DNA of 64,000 nucleotides from Motacilla alba alba. Lineage: Eukaryota; Chordata; Aves; Passeriformes; Motacillidae. A model generated the notes under the pieces. The model was not told the origin of the DNA. It saw only the letters and a program-made list of their open reading frames with translations, and made no database searches. Below, piece by piece: positions 24,020 to 35,512 of this stretch. A program made the translations under genes and the position numbers. The stretch lies in contig NC_052030.1 in assembly GCF_015832195.1 (NCBI RefSeq), forward strand, positions 12,543,439 through 12,607,438, written 5' to 3'. Each line of letters opens with the position of its first letter. Within the stretch, counting starts at the first letter, position 1.

Positions 24020-25865
24020 TGCCCTGCCCTGGCTGCAGCAGGGCAGCTCCAGCTCACAGTTCGGCTCCTGGATTTCATCTGCCTTGAAAAATCTTAAATC
24101 TGAATCAGCTTCTCTCAGTGCTCCAATCCTTGGACTGCCTCCTTCTACTCTTCCCCATTTCTGTCTTCATTTTAGCCAACAGAGGGAAAAATGGTAAATA
24201 CAGACACACACACAGTGGCTAGGCAAGCATTAAATAATGCAGTAATATTGAGATTACACACCTGCTGGTCTGGAGACACTTTCTCTGGGGAAACTGAGGT
24301 GCCAAAGGGGGAGTTTATTTGTTAGAAGGCAGATATTCTGTCCTTCCAAAATACCAGGTGCCTTTTCAAGGGGCTGCCAGAGAGCAAAAGGGAGCTGCAC
24401 TACCCCTGGCTCCCCAGCCCTTTTCAAACCTTGCTTTACCGGTCACTGTCAGCAAGATCAGCCTGGAAAGTTCTCACTCTCAAATTTCAGCAGTGGGAAG
24501 TGTTCTGCTCACTCTGCAAGGAGGTGGTGAGAAATATCAGCAGCTCCCAAAAAACACATTTGCAAATTATGATCTGGCACTAGCACAGCCCCGGCACAGC
24601 AACACTTCTTGTTGCAGTCCATTTAGCATGACACTGCAAGCTGGAGGAAAACAGGCCTTGGAAGTTCATTATCATCAGGTTCCAGCTAAAAAATATTTGG
24701 AACAGATCCTGAAATAATTACAAGAGCGTGTGAATAATATTACAATTAACAGGAACAGGCTGCAGAAGGGTTTCTTGTCTGCTCACCTCCAGAAGAGGAG
24801 GTGTGAGCCTTTTCTGAAAAATAACGTCAGCCTTCAAAATCTGCCCGATGATGTTATGAAAAATGGAACCTGAGATTCTCATTTGAACATGACTAAAGCA
24901 AATATCTACATCCCTCTCTCTACATGGAAGCCTCTGTCTCATTCCCAGTGGTGACATCTCTCCAGTGCTTCTATTCCATCCATCCTGACATTGCTGATTG
25001 CTTTAAAGATGACTGCCACCTAAAGTACAGCCCAGTTCATCTCACTGAGTTTTACCCAATCCATTCATTGCCCAGCATTCTTTAATGAAATCTCAATTTT
25101 TTTTTTTTTCCTTAAGCAGGACTGCAAAGCCACGACTGATGGGATCTTATTGGAGTCTCAGCAGTGAATGCTGAGCAGGGAGGAGGCGAGGAGGACAATG
25201 GGATTTTGCTTCCCAAGGGCCACCACCACACCCCTGCTTTATCTCCACGTGAGGATGCAGCCACCCAAAGAACCTGCAGGAGATTCTCTTCCTCCAGCTG
25301 AGGCTGGAGCAGCACTGAGGCTCTGTTTGGCCCTGCTTTGTCTCGCACAAATCCTCCCAGTGCCCAAAACTGAGGTGCAAAGCTCAGCCCAGGTGGGGCA
25401 GGCCATGCAGAGCTCGGAGTGCCAGGGAAAGGCTCTCAGGGACACCCCTGGAGGGTGACAGCTGCTCAGCAGCGACTGGAACCAGCTGAGCCCTGGCTCA
25501 GCACCTGCAGAGTCCTTGCAAACATCCACAAAAGCTCCCAAGCACGATGGGAGGCTGCTGGCCAGGGCTTTGCTGCCTGCACAGGGAAGCAGCCCCAGGA
25601 CACGGAGCTGTGATGCAGCCACCCCTCAGAAAATGCCAACAATTAAAGCACCACCAGAAGTTTTACTAATTTTTAAAAAATGTATCAGTTCACCACACAA
25701 TCCATCACCTAAAGACTAAATCCCCTGGCATGAAATCAATGCAGCTTGAGTCCTGACCTTGAATACATCAATTTCTTCTAAGGAAAAAGAGAAATTGGGG
25801 GAACACTTGCTTAAATAATTCCAGTGCTGTGGTGCACTTTGAAAGGTAGGAGCCCTTGTCATGAA
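24020..25865. other. Unique sequence
   Basis: Single-copy DNA. A short CA run lies at 24204-24213. The part 24580-24960 is AT-rich and non-repetitive (AAATAATTACAAGAG, AATAATATTACAATTAAC) and may be regulatory. Nothing coding is recognised. Confidence 0.35.
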
Positions 25866-26398
25866 TCCCATAATTCCAGAACAGGAATCTTTGCTTCCTC
25901 TGGCCCTGTCCTTGCACAGAGCAAGGGAGAACAGAGAATATTCCCATAATTCCAGAACAGGAATCTTTGCTTCCTCTGGCCCTGTCCTTGCACAGAGCAA
26001 GGGAGAACAGAGAATATTCCCATAATTATAAAACAGGAATCTTTGCTTCCTCTGGCCCTGTCCTTGCACAGAGCAAGGGAGAACAGAGAATATTCCCATA
26101 ATTCCAGAACAGGAATCTTTGCTTCCTCTGGCCCTGTCCTTGCACAGAGCAAGAGAGAACAGAGAATATTCCCATAATTATAAAACAGGAATCTTTGCTT
26201 CCTCTGACCCTGTCCATGCACAGAGCAAGGGAGAACAGAGAATATTCCCATAATTCCAGAACAGGAATCTTTGCTTCCTCTGACCCTGTCCATGCACAGA
26301 GCAAGGGAGAACAGAGAATATTCCCATAATTCCAGAACAGGAATCTTTGCTTCCTCTGGCCCTGTCCTTGCACAGAGCAAGGAAGAACAGAGAATATT
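25866..26398. repeat. Minisatellite, 76 bp unit, 7 copies
   Basis: Seven copies of exactly 76 bp, starting at about 25867, 25943, 26019, 26095, 26171, 26247 and 26323. Each contains CAGGAATCTTTGCTTCCTCT and GCACAGAGCAAGG and ends near AACAGAGAATATT. Copies 3 and 5 carry CCCATAATTATAAAACAGG, the others CCCATAATTCCAGAACAGG. Copies 5 and 6 carry GACCCTGTCCATG, the others GGCCCTGTCCTTG. Very low divergence suggests a young or homogenised array. The 250-codon minus-strand frame is a repeat artefact. Confidence 0.96.
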
Positions 26399-27129
26399 CA
26401 GGCAGCTGCTCCAGCCTGAGCTGGGAGCTGGGGGTGGCCAGGCATTTGTGCCACCAGCACACATTGTGCACTCCAGCAGCAGCACAAAGGCTCTGGCTGA
26501 GCAGGAAGGGTCAGGCTGGGCTGGCTGAGCCTCCTGTGCTGAATTCCTTGTTGCCAGGGTGTTGGATATCTTAATTCCATGTACAGCCTTAGGGATAGCA
26601 GCTACCTCCACACACTCGGAATGCTTAACTCACCCACGGCTAAAGCAAATGCCAAGGAGGCCCTGCAAGGGCAGCCAAGTGCCACCGTGCAGCTGGCTGA
26701 AATAGTTGTACTTGAAATAAATTACCTGGCTGCTGTCCCAGAGCAGGGGAGGGTGGCCAGGGGTGCTCTCTGCCCCCAGCCCGGGCTCTGGCTCGCTGAC
26801 AGCTGAGCACTAACGCAGCTCAGAGGGGCTGGGGGTGGCTGAAGGATGCCAAACAAGGTTGGTATTGCAGAGCTGGAACTTTCGAGGCCAAATTTGCAAA
26901 CTCGTAAGCGCAAAAGTTACTGGGGGGAACAAAATGGGGAAATCTTTTTCCCAGTAGGGCTGAGGGATGGCAAGGGGGGTCTGCTCAGGGAAGAGCGGGG
27001 ACTGGACTGCTGAGCGTCTGCAGCTGCTCAGTCTGGCAATCTGAGCAGGGCTGGGACCTGTCTCACACTTCTCTCGAGTGTTCACACCTACTTGACAGGC
27101 GTTACCCTCTGCAGGAAGTTTCGAGTTCC
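26399..27129. other. Unique sequence
   Basis: GC-moderate single-copy DNA with no recognised feature. Confidence 0.4.
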
Positions 27130-27490
27130 TCATCTAATGGAGTTTTTATTAGGAGAGAGTAACTTCAACAACTTTATTCCAATTTTTTCCCATCTCTGCC
27201 AATTACTGGCTACCTCTAGTGCAGATTTCTTGAGTCTCCTGAAGAGCTGTTAAAAGAATCCTGCCATTTGCTGCTCTTGTTATGATCGTGCGCTGCTGAT
27301 AAACATTCCAAGAGTATTTTATAAATTGTGACGGTGGAAGGTAATTTTCTACACCATGGCTGAGGTAAAAGGCAATGATGACTGTAATGCATTTCCCTAA
27401 GTGGATATAAATCATGGCAGCTCTTTTGGAACTTGCCTTGACTCTTTCCCGGTTCCTGTTTAACAGCTCCTGCAGCAAAATTCTGTTTCT
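27130..27490. promoter_or_regulatory. Candidate conserved non-coding regulatory element
   Basis: Non-repetitive block with GCCAATTACTGG, TGATAAACATTCC (forkhead-like), TTTATAAATTGTGACGG and CATTTGCTGCTC. Balanced composition without simple repeats and clustered factor-site-like words suggest a developmental enhancer. There is no direct evidence of conservation. Confidence 0.22.
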
Positions 27491-28032
27491 GTTTGGATGA
27501 AACCTCTAGAAGAGGCCCCACCAGAGCAAGTTAATTCTCTCATATCTTATGTGCACCATGGTGGGTTTTTGGGTTCCCTGATATTATCTCATTTATTTTT
27601 TTTTTAAAATAGGTAAACAAGGGGTAAACACTAGCCCTGTCCTAGTGAAGAAAACTAAGTTATCCCAGATAGAATTTGGGACACCTCCCAACATTTTAAA
27701 GAAGTTTTTAATGAATTTAAATGGAGCCCCTCAGCATGTGCTGTTGCCAAGATGAAAAGCTATGCCAGGAGAGATGTCCTCAGACATTCCCTTTCATTTC
27801 TGCCCTCTTCTCATGGCACTGGATGGATTTCTGCTTCCCTCAAAGACAGAAATTAATACCACACACACACAATAATGGAAACAAGAGCCAGGATATGAAC
27901 TGGAGACATTTCGGCCTCCAAACAATAACTTCTCTGGACGGAGTGAACGCCTCTGACTGAGGCAACAGAACATTTCCATCTGCAGAGGGTAATCACAGCC
28001 TCCAGCACAAAGCAGAGCTGGTGCTCCGAGGG
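27491..28032. other. Unique sequence
   Basis: AT-rich single-copy DNA with a short T run near 27597 and an ACACACACAC run at about 27861. No gene recognised. Confidence 0.4.
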
Positions 28033-28594
28033 GGCTGGGAAAGGACACAGCACAAAGGTGGGACAGGAAAGGACAGAGCACAAAGGTGGGACAGGAAAGG
28101 ACACAGCACAAAGGTGGGACAGGAAAGGAGACAGCAAAAAGGTGGGACAGGAAAGGAGACAGCACAAAGGTGGGACAGGAAAGGACACAGCACAAAGGTG
28201 GGCTGGGAAAGGACACAGCACAAAGGTGGGCTGGGAAAGGACACAGCACAAAGGTGGGACAGGAAAGGACACAGCACAAAGGTGGGCTGGGAAAGGACAC
28301 AGCACAAAGGTGGGCTGGGAAAGGACAGAGCACAAAGGTGGGCTGGGAAGGGACACAGCACAAAGGTGGGACAGGAAAGGACACAGCACAAAGGTGGGCT
28401 GGGAAAGGACAGAGCACAAAGGTGGGCTGGGAAAGGACACAGCACAAAGGTGGGACAGGAAAGGAGACAGCACAAAGGTGGAACAGGAAAGGACACAGCA
28501 CAAAGGTGGGCTGGGAAAGGACAGAGCACAAAGGTGGGCTGGGAAAGGACACAGCACAAAGGTGGGACAGGAAAGGACACAGCACAAAGGTGGG
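28033..28594. repeat. Minisatellite, 28 bp unit, about 20 copies
   Basis: Twenty copies of a 28-bp unit made of GGGAAAGGACACAGCACAAA plus GGTGGGCT, alternating with a GGTGGGACAGGAAAGG form. Further variants are GACAGAGCAC, GGAGACAGC and GCAAAAAGG. The unit is not a multiple of three and has no stop in any plus-strand frame. All three plus frames therefore stay open and read the same peptide repeat with an 84-base frame cycle. Minus frames are similar. None is considered a gene. Confidence 0.96.
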
Positions 28595-29165
28595 CCCATC
28601 AAGTTACAGGGCTGCAGGGCACTGCTTAGTGCCAGGCTGGGAGAAAGGCAGGGGCAAGCCCTGCACGGGAGGGGAACTGTTTCCTGAAGGTCACAACTGC
28701 TGGGGAAGAGGAAGGACTGGGATTTTGACAGAGAGGCACTGCTGAGCTCTGCTCATTGCCTCCCTGGCCTGCCACCCCTGTTCTCAGGGAGCCACTCGTG
28801 TGACAAATGCTGTCTGAAGTGCAATTTCTGCAGCAGCCCTAACAGCTGAATGCCACTTCGGGCTGAACGTGAGCACAGGTTCAACACAAGCCCTTTAAAA
28901 AAATAAATTAAGTATTATTAACTTTTCTAGAGCAATCTGAAGGGCTGTGGCCCTGTGGCTGTCACTGTCACCCCCCTGAGCTGGCTCCTTTCCTTGCCCA
29001 GGGCACCAGGGGGATGCACTGCTCCTGCTCCTGCAAAAAGCACGTTTTTGATGCCCTGTTCACCTGGCCAAGGGCAGCTTTGGAGTCAAAAATCTGGAGC
29101 TATACCCCAGCACCACCTGCAGAAACTGTGCTCAGGTGCTGGGGGCCCCTTCATCCTCATGTGGT
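28595..29165. other. Unique sequence
   Basis: GC-moderate single-copy DNA with no recognised feature. Confidence 0.4.
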
Positions 29166-29380
29166 ACCAGAGAATATATATAAAAATATATAAAATATAA
29201 AAATAAAAATATATAAATAAAATATATAATTAAATAATGAAATATATAATATATATTATAAAAATAAATATATAAAATAAATATATAAATAATATATATA
29301 AAATATTAAAAATAAAGATAAATATTATATATATATATATATAAAATATATATATAATATATATAAAAAATATAAAAAAC
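29166..29380. repeat. TA-rich low-complexity tract
   Basis: Over 200 bases of A and T with scattered single G bases, made of TATATAAAATA-type words. It begins at GAGAATATATATAAAA and ends at AAAAAACTTC. Many overlapping palindromes make it prone to cruciform or slipped structures and to assembly error. Confidence 0.93.
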
Positions 29381-30067
29381 TTCTTTCATTGCACAAACAA
29401 GAATATATCTGGTCTCATTTCTGTCTCTAACTCCACCCCAGCAGGTGACTGGGAGTTGGGGTTTGCTGCAGATGTTGGTGCCTGGCTGCATTCCACGCAC
29501 TCCTGGATCACCAGGGATGACCGTGGGGCCAGGATCACATCAGCTGTCACCACTTGGACAGAGTCCACCTCTCCTTTCATGGATTGAAATGTGTGAAATT
29601 CAATTGCTCCGGTGAAGCCTTAATTTTGTACCAATTTACTCGCAAACCCTGAAAGGAAAATGAAATTTAAAACGTGCAAAAGATTAAAGCGCTCTGGTGC
29701 TAATGAGAGCCATCTGCTTGTTCCCTTCCCTTTTGAAGCACTTGCCACGGGTGGCACTGAAAGACTTCAGACACATCTCCGTGTCTTGAGCCTCAGCAAC
29801 AGCAAAATAAAACCACAGACTGATCTTCTTCAGCCAGAGAAGGTGGGCTGAGGGAGCCAGCCTCAGCGCAGGTGTGCAGCTGGTCAGGGGCAGCCCTGGG
29901 GTGGAGGTGCCTCTCCCAGCCGGGCTGATATCCCTGTGCAGAGTGAGTGCCCTGCTTACCATCCCTGCCCTTTCACCACCAGGTCATCCTGCTTGGTTTG
30001 CCCCGAGCAACCCACACACAGCCTTCAGCCACCAGCACCATAGCACACACATTTATGGAAGAGATAA
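29381..30067. other. Unique sequence between two TA-rich tracts
   Basis: Single-copy DNA of balanced composition with no recognised feature. Confidence 0.4.
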
Positions 30068-30695
30068 ATATAGCTCTATAAAAATATTATTATATATAAT
30101 ATATAAAATAAGATATATTATATATAAATATACATAACATATATTATAACATATTTATCTATCTATTTATATATAAATATATAAAATATATTAACCTATT
30201 TATAAATAGATAAATACATTAGTATAGCACTGATGTATATATTTTATATTTATAATTTTTATCATATACTTATTATATATTAAATATATATCTATTATAT
30301 ATAATTGTATATTTTTATATTTTATGCTACATATAATATATAATATATATTATATATTATATATTAAATATATATCCATTATATAAAATTGTATATTTTT
30401 ATATTTTATACTACATATATTATATATTATATATTATATATTAAATATATATCCATTATATATAATTGTATATTTTTATATTTTATATGACATATAATAT
30501 ATATTATATATATTATATATAATTTTATATATTTATATATTATATGTTTATATCTTATAAAATATAAACACTATATAAAGATATATAATTTAATAAAAAT
30601 ATAGATATAGATATAGATATAGATATATAGATAGATATAGATAGATATAGATATAGATATAGATATAGATATAGATATAGATATAGATATAAACC
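30068..30695. repeat. TA-rich tract with 80-bp higher-order repeats and a GATATA run
   Basis: About 630 bp of nearly pure A/T. Within it, 30270-30510 holds three copies (77-84 bp spacing) containing TTAAATATATATC, then AATTGTATATTTTTATATTT and CATATAAT-type ends. From about 30601 to 30690 the sequence is a TAGATA/GATATA hexamer microsatellite. The edges against unique DNA are sharp. Confidence 0.93.
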
Positions 30696-31054
30696 CACAT
30701 AAATATGTAAAATACAGCCCCTCAAACCAGGCCATGTTTACGTGGGAGATGAATCCTCTGAACACAAAGACTGGCACAAGGATATGAAATTGGCAATTCA
30801 CACCTCCAACAATTTTCAAATGCCAAGCATCCATTAGACATCTGGATGTAAACAGATTTGTAGCCCTGCTCAGAGCTGCATCTCAGCAGACGAACGCTTC
30901 ACATTCAGCCAGAGGTGCCTCTGATCAGACCCGCGCTGCAAAACCACACACGTCTCAGCAATCAACTGATCAGGCAGAAAAAGTCCTGATTTTTGGAGGA
31001 GGGGTTATTTCAGTTGCAGGCGGAATTTAATGAATGCAAGCAGGAGTGAGGGGC
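30696..31054. other. Unique sequence
   Basis: Single-copy DNA with no recognised feature. Confidence 0.4.
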
Positions 31055-31219
31055 TGGTGACAGCCACCCTCACACCCTGTGACAGCCACACCTGGGGACA
31101 GCCACACCTGGGGACAGCCACCCTCACGCCCTGTGACAGCCACACCTGGGGACAGCCACCCTCACACCCTCTGACAGCCACACCTGGGGACAGCCACCCT
31201 CACACCCTGTGACAGCCAC
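31055..31219. repeat. Minisatellite built from GACAGCCAC modules
   Basis: Alternating modules GACAGCCACCCTCACACCCT, GTGACAGCCACACCTGG and GGACAGCCACACCTGGG combine into units of about 47-63 bp, nine GACAGCCAC cores in all. The modules are shuffled rather than strictly periodic. Confidence 0.92.
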
Positions 31220-31287
31220 GAGAATTCCATGAGAATTAAAAATGAAAAGGGAGGGTTGTACATTAGAGGGGAATCTTTGGGATCAGG

Positions 31288-31513
31288 TGTTCTGGGAAGT
31301 CTGAACCTCTCAAGTACCTGAGAAATGGGGAAAGAGAGAAGGGAAATGTGGCTGGGAAATTGGGATAAAAAGGGAGGTTGTGGCCTCCAAAAATTGGAGA
31401 GATCCCAGAGGAATGCCCCATGGCCTCTCCCTTTATTCCAATAAAGTCAAAGGACTCCTCTGTCTCCTTTTTGGACATCAACCTCTGATGGTTGTGGATT
31501 CATTTTCCTGACA
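31288..31513 (+). mobile_element. Probable solo LTR (ERVL-like or similar)
   Basis: The block runs from TGTTCTGGGAAGTCTG to TTTCCTGACA, giving TG...CA ends, with AATAAA at 31440-31445 about 70 bp before the end. Flanks are TCAGG (31283-31287) and CCAGG (31514-31518), a 5-bp duplication with one mismatch, as expected for ERVL/ERV3-type integration. CCTGAGAAATGGGGAAAG and GGATAAAAAGGGAGG match my memory of a songbird LTR family. The left boundary is less certain; a longer start at TGTACATTAG (31257) has no matching flank. Confidence 0.65.
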
Positions 31514-31765
31514 CCAGGATGTCGTTTGGAGCTTTTTAGGGCCCATTTCCTGCACAAACCCATTTGGGCAGTGTCTGATGCTGGAAGCAAACAGCAAGTT
31601 TCAGTTTACTTGCAGATATTAATCTTTTGCTTAGGTTGAACTCTGTTGAAAGCACTGTTGGGACCTGAAGGGCTAAAAGAAAGTTGTGTTTCTAGGAATT
31701 ATGGCTGGAAGAAGCAAGACAGAAGAAAGCAAAATGCACACAAGAAGTCAGGAGCCCAGCCAGGA
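31514..31765. other. Unique sequence
   Basis: Single-copy DNA with no recognised feature. Confidence 0.4.
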
Positions 31766-31846
31766 CTGAAATCCCCCTTCCCTGAGCTGAAATTCCCTTT
31801 TCCTGAGCTGAAATTCCTTTCCCTGAGCTGAAATTCCTTTTTCCCT
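31766..31846. repeat. Minisatellite, about 21-22 bp unit, 4 copies
   Basis: Four copies of CCTGAGCTGAAATTCC followed by CTTTTC variants. The first copy is diverged at its left edge (GGACTGAAATCC). Confidence 0.9.
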
Positions 31847-32149
31847 GGTGAAACCCAAGAGTTTCACCACAGGACTCTGCTGCTGGGAATGAGGGCTCCC
31901 AGTAGATGAGGGGAGAATTTTGAAACAGCTTTTGACAGGAGCTGAACGAGACAGAGTGGGAAAGACCTGTGGTTTGTTGGAGTGGAAGCCCAAAGTGAGA
32001 TCTGCCTCTGTAGGGTACAAGAACCTAAAACTGCTGGCTGGATTTCCAGCAGTGGCTCGCTGTGTGAGGGACAAGGAAGCAGAAGTCAGATGAATGAAAT
32101 TACTGCATTCTAAAAACCTACAGTGGATGAAAACCCACCCAAATGCTTC
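31847..32149. other. Unique sequence
   Basis: Single-copy DNA with no recognised feature. Confidence 0.4.
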
Positions 32150-32560
32150 ATATTTGCAGTAGCTTTTCACCTCTTATTTTTTTCTCCCTTTTATTCGACT
32201 TGACACAAATGGCTGCCTAATAAATTAACACAACCTTGATTTGACAAGCTTTTCCCCAGTTGCATTACAATGTCAAGTACCAGGGCCACTGCCTTCAGCA
32301 CAGCCTTGACCATTTGTCATTTTCTTGTAATTAATTACAGCTGTCTCAAGCAAGGCTGTACAGAAATGATAAGACTATTATGCAGCTTTCAACATTCACT
32401 GTCTGCGGGATTCTCACTCTCTTCATTGTTCTCCAGGGGGCCATTGTCCAATGGTCTGGGTATAAAATTAATTTTATCATTAATAGGAATCCAAAGCCCA
32501 TTTTCTTTCATAACTTAAACTTTTCTTTCCTTCTTATTTTGCTAATAGCTTGGATGGTTA
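32150..32560. promoter_or_regulatory. Candidate conserved non-coding regulatory element
   Basis: AT-rich non-repetitive block with CTAATAAATTAACAC, TTGTAATTAATTACAGC (palindromic homeodomain-type site), CTCCAGGGGGCCATTGTCC and AAATTAATTTTATCATTAAT. The ACAAT/CCATTGT words resemble SOX sites beside the TAATTA cores. Regulatory role is inferred from motif texture only. Confidence 0.28.
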
Positions 32561-32704
32561 AGAAGGCACCACGTGCTGGCCTGGGAAGATGCAGAACTCA
32601 CCCTGGGCTGCGCTGGCTCACCACGGGCTGGAGTCACACTGCAGAGCCTTCAGCTTGCAGGAAACCACTGGAATTTCAATCCTTGCTTCTCATCTGCACC
32701 AGAA

Positions 32705-32772
32705 ACTCTGTCCCCCTTTAGGGTTCCCAGGTAATAAAACCCCTAAAGGGGAAAAAAAAAAAAAAAAAAAGG
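32705..32772. repeat. Short inverted repeat followed by an A tract
   Basis: CCCCTTTAGGGTT at about 32711 pairs with AACCCCTAAAGGGG at about 32737-32750, separated by about 14 bases. A run of 20 A residues follows. The hairpin plus A run is odd, but no retroposon body was recognised upstream. Confidence 0.7.
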
Positions 32773-32804
32773 AGAATCTGTGGTAAATTTCATAATCCAA
32801 AGTT

Positions 32805-32856
32805 TTTTTTAAGAATTTCACTTCACAGGTTTATTTAAGGATTTCACTTCACAGGT
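32805..32856. repeat. 26-bp direct duplication
   Basis: TTTAAGAATTTCACTTCACA and TTTAAGGATTTCACTTCACA lie in tandem, each followed by GGTT or GGTTG. Confidence 0.88.
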
Positions 32857-35120
32857 TGCAGCTGGCCATACCTGTGACTCTTTTTTCCATCATCTCATGA
32901 GACTGATGGCCAAGCTCCTGCCAGCTGTGGAGTTACAGGATGGAAAACAGGACTTCAGCAAAACCCTTTCCTTCCCTTCCCAAAAATCTATCCCATGCTC
33001 TGAAAAAGTTTTATCTCACTTGTCCATATTACCCTGATATTTGGACAGATCTTTCAGGGTAAGTAATTTTACCACATCATTTCCTCAGATTTCTTAATGA
33101 TGAGCTATTTTTTGTCTTAGAAAAACACTTTCCAGGCCCAGCCAAGGCTGAGGCCACCTGAATCAACCCCTCCCCGAGGGACTAACACAAGGCAGGTGAA
33201 AGTAAAAAGTGAAAGAACACCAAACATTGGGGCAAACACGCTCAGCTGGTTGGAAGCAGAGCTGAGAGGAGGAACCAAGGGTCCCTGCCTTTGTTCAGCC
33301 ACTAATCCAGGCCCTGAGCCGTGACCTTCCCATAGGGAACACCGGCCAGACGTTTCCAGCAACATCACCAAGAGCACCATCCCTTTTCCTTTCCCCTTTC
33401 CCACACTTCCATCACTTTGTGCATGATGAAGTTTGGGTGCCCTGCTGCAGGAAACGAGATCCCTTCTCCTTTTCTGCCCCTGCAGGTGACACTGGGGCAG
33501 ATGTTCTGCTTCCTTTGCCCCCTCTCTCTCCTGCTGGCAGCTCCCTGGTCCCCCCCAGCTCCCATTGCTGTTTCTGCTCCCATGGCCACAATTATTGCTC
33601 AGGCACAGGGGAATTTTGGCTCCACGAACACCAGACCTGCCAGGAAGGTGCTTCTCCCCCTGGATTTGTCCTGACCCACAGAAATAAGGACAGGTAGCTT
33701 CAAGGTCCACACCTATTTCCACCCCAGCTCGCCCTTGTCTCAGCCTGGCAAGGGCAGATGATAGATTGGATAAATTCCTGGTGCTTTCCCAACAGGGTGT
33801 GGATGCATCTGCCTGGTTATTAGGCACCCCGAATAAATCAAAATCAGGCTGTTTTCAGGACAATAGTTATTTCCAGATGCGTTTGTAAGGCTATAAATAC
33901 ACTTCCATGTGTGTTATATATAGAGTTTTAAAGAGAACATGTTTTAGACATCTCTCTCTATTTCTGGAAAGTTTCATTCTGAAAAAAATGTGAAGGGTGG
34001 AAGTAAACATTCAGCTGAAACTCCACCACTGACCTCAGGACAATATCACAGCTATTCAACACAACCATGAAGGGATCAGCATTTATAATTCTCTGCCTGA
34101 ACAAGTTGTCTTAATTGCATTATAAGACTCCTGGCCAAGCCACCCATACCATTTTCCAAGAGAACTTCTAAATACTTCTGGTTTTGTCCCTAAAGCTTCC
34201 AGTGGAAGTCTTTCCACTTGTGGATGAAAACACCAGCCAAAATGAAGCCAAACACTCAATTTTCAAGGAGGAAAATATAGCTTTTAGCAAACAAATTATG
34301 TCCTCAGCTGCTCAATGGGGAAGCTGGGGCATTAAAAACTAAAATCTTTGTCCTAAGTTCATTTTGAAAAGCTGCCTCTCCTCCAAAAAAATTATTTCCC
34401 AGTGAAAGTTAAGGAGGTGAGAGACTTCTGTTAAGAAGAGATAGGATAGCTGCAGACACACTAATGAAAAGGACTCGAAGTCTTATCTGTGGCAAATAAT
34501 TTTTCATTAAGTTGGTCTCCTTGCCCAACTGCTTCCGCACTCTCAGCTTTTCTGTGCTCCACGAAAGAAAAAGAGAAATCTCAAGGACTGCAGTGCCAGA
34601 GCTCCTTGAGCCAGCCCCTGCTGCTTCTGGTTCCAGGAGTGTTCCCCTCCACACAGAGGAACTCCCGTTTTCCTGCAGCCCTGCTCCCAGCAGTTCTTGA
34701 ATTTGCTGCTTTATCCTTTGGGTGGGAGCCCTGCCCTGAACTGTAAATGCAGCAAATTCTGCTCCCGGTGAATTTAGTGGCAAAACCTTCCTGGCTCCCC
34801 CTGAAGGAACCAGCCCCTTCCATGGAACGCTGCACAAGTCTGGCGACAGAGCTGCATTTCTGCTGCGTGCCTGTGGGGATTTGCCTTTTCCTTGAATCCC
34901 CATTCCCCCAGTTTCCACTCATCCCTCTCTCCTGGGGCTCCCCGGGGGACTTCAGGCAGTTTGCACCTCCATCAAACCATCCTCAGTAATGAGCCCCCTG
35001 TTCTGTCAGTGCCTGGGACACTCAGTGCAGGATCAGGTGTTTGTTTGTATTTCTGTCTCTCTGTCTCTCTCCTGCTGCAGGTTTTGTGTGTGCAGTATTC
35101 ACCACGTCAGAGAAACGCAC
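32857..35120. other. Unique sequence
   Basis: GC-moderate to AT-rich single-copy DNA. Open frames of 169-236 codons on the minus strand (33117-33827 and 34409-34918) have no recognised domain. The stretch 33840-34400 is AT-rich and non-repetitive. No gene supported. Confidence 0.35.
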
Positions 35121-35512
35121 TGTGGTTTTTGCAGGGTAGCTGGGACAAGGGAAGAGACGAGAATCTTGACTTCATTTTCTAGAAGGTTGATTTATTACAG
35201 TATCATATAAATTATATTAAAACTGCTAAACTAAAGCTATACTAAAAGAACAGAGAGAAAGGAATCATTAGATGGTTAGACAAGAATAGAATGGAATGAA
35301 TAACAAAGTCTTGTGACTCCTAGAGACAGTTGGGACAGCTGGGCTGTGATTTGCCATCAATTAGAAACAACCACATGAGAGCAATCCCAGATGCACCTGT
35401 TGCATCCCACAGCAGCAGAGAGTTATCGTTTACATTGAATTCCCAAGGCTTCTCAGCTTCCCAAGGAAAGAAAATCCTGGCAAAAGGATTTCCATAAAAT
35501 ATGCCTGTGACA
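35121..35512 (-). mobile_element. Solo LTR of an endogenous retrovirus (ERVK-like), copy B
   Basis: Same family and orientation as 16113-16494. On plus it opens TGTGGTTTTTGCAGGG and closes GCCTGTGACA. Flanks are ACGCAC (35115-35120) and ATGCAC (35513-35518), a 6-bp target duplication in which one copy has lost a CpG by C-to-T change. On minus, a polyA signal AATAAA lies at 35191-35196, about 70 bp before the LTR end. The 392-bp length, TG/CA ends and lack of adjacent internal sequence make it a solo LTR. Its own target site shows it is an independent insertion, not the partner of copy A. Confidence 0.9.

Noticed and set aside
25859..26611. Minus-strand open frame of 250 codons
   Set aside because: It is produced by the 76-bp array; the peptide repeats with the DNA unit and has no other feature.
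27794..28745. Multiple open frames of 195-263 codons on both strands
   Set aside because: They are by-products of the 28-bp array.
32705..32772. Processed retroposon ending in a 20-nt A tail
   Set aside because: No recognisable gene body or target duplication upstream; only a local hairpin and A run are seen.
33117..33827. Minus-strand open frame of 236 codons in unique DNA
   Set aside because: No recognised motif and low-complexity Gly/Ser-rich composition; no convincing splice or promoter signals.
16113..35512. The two related LTRs as the ends of one provirus
   Set aside because: Each has its own 6-bp target duplication, and the 18.6 kb between them contains no viral genes.
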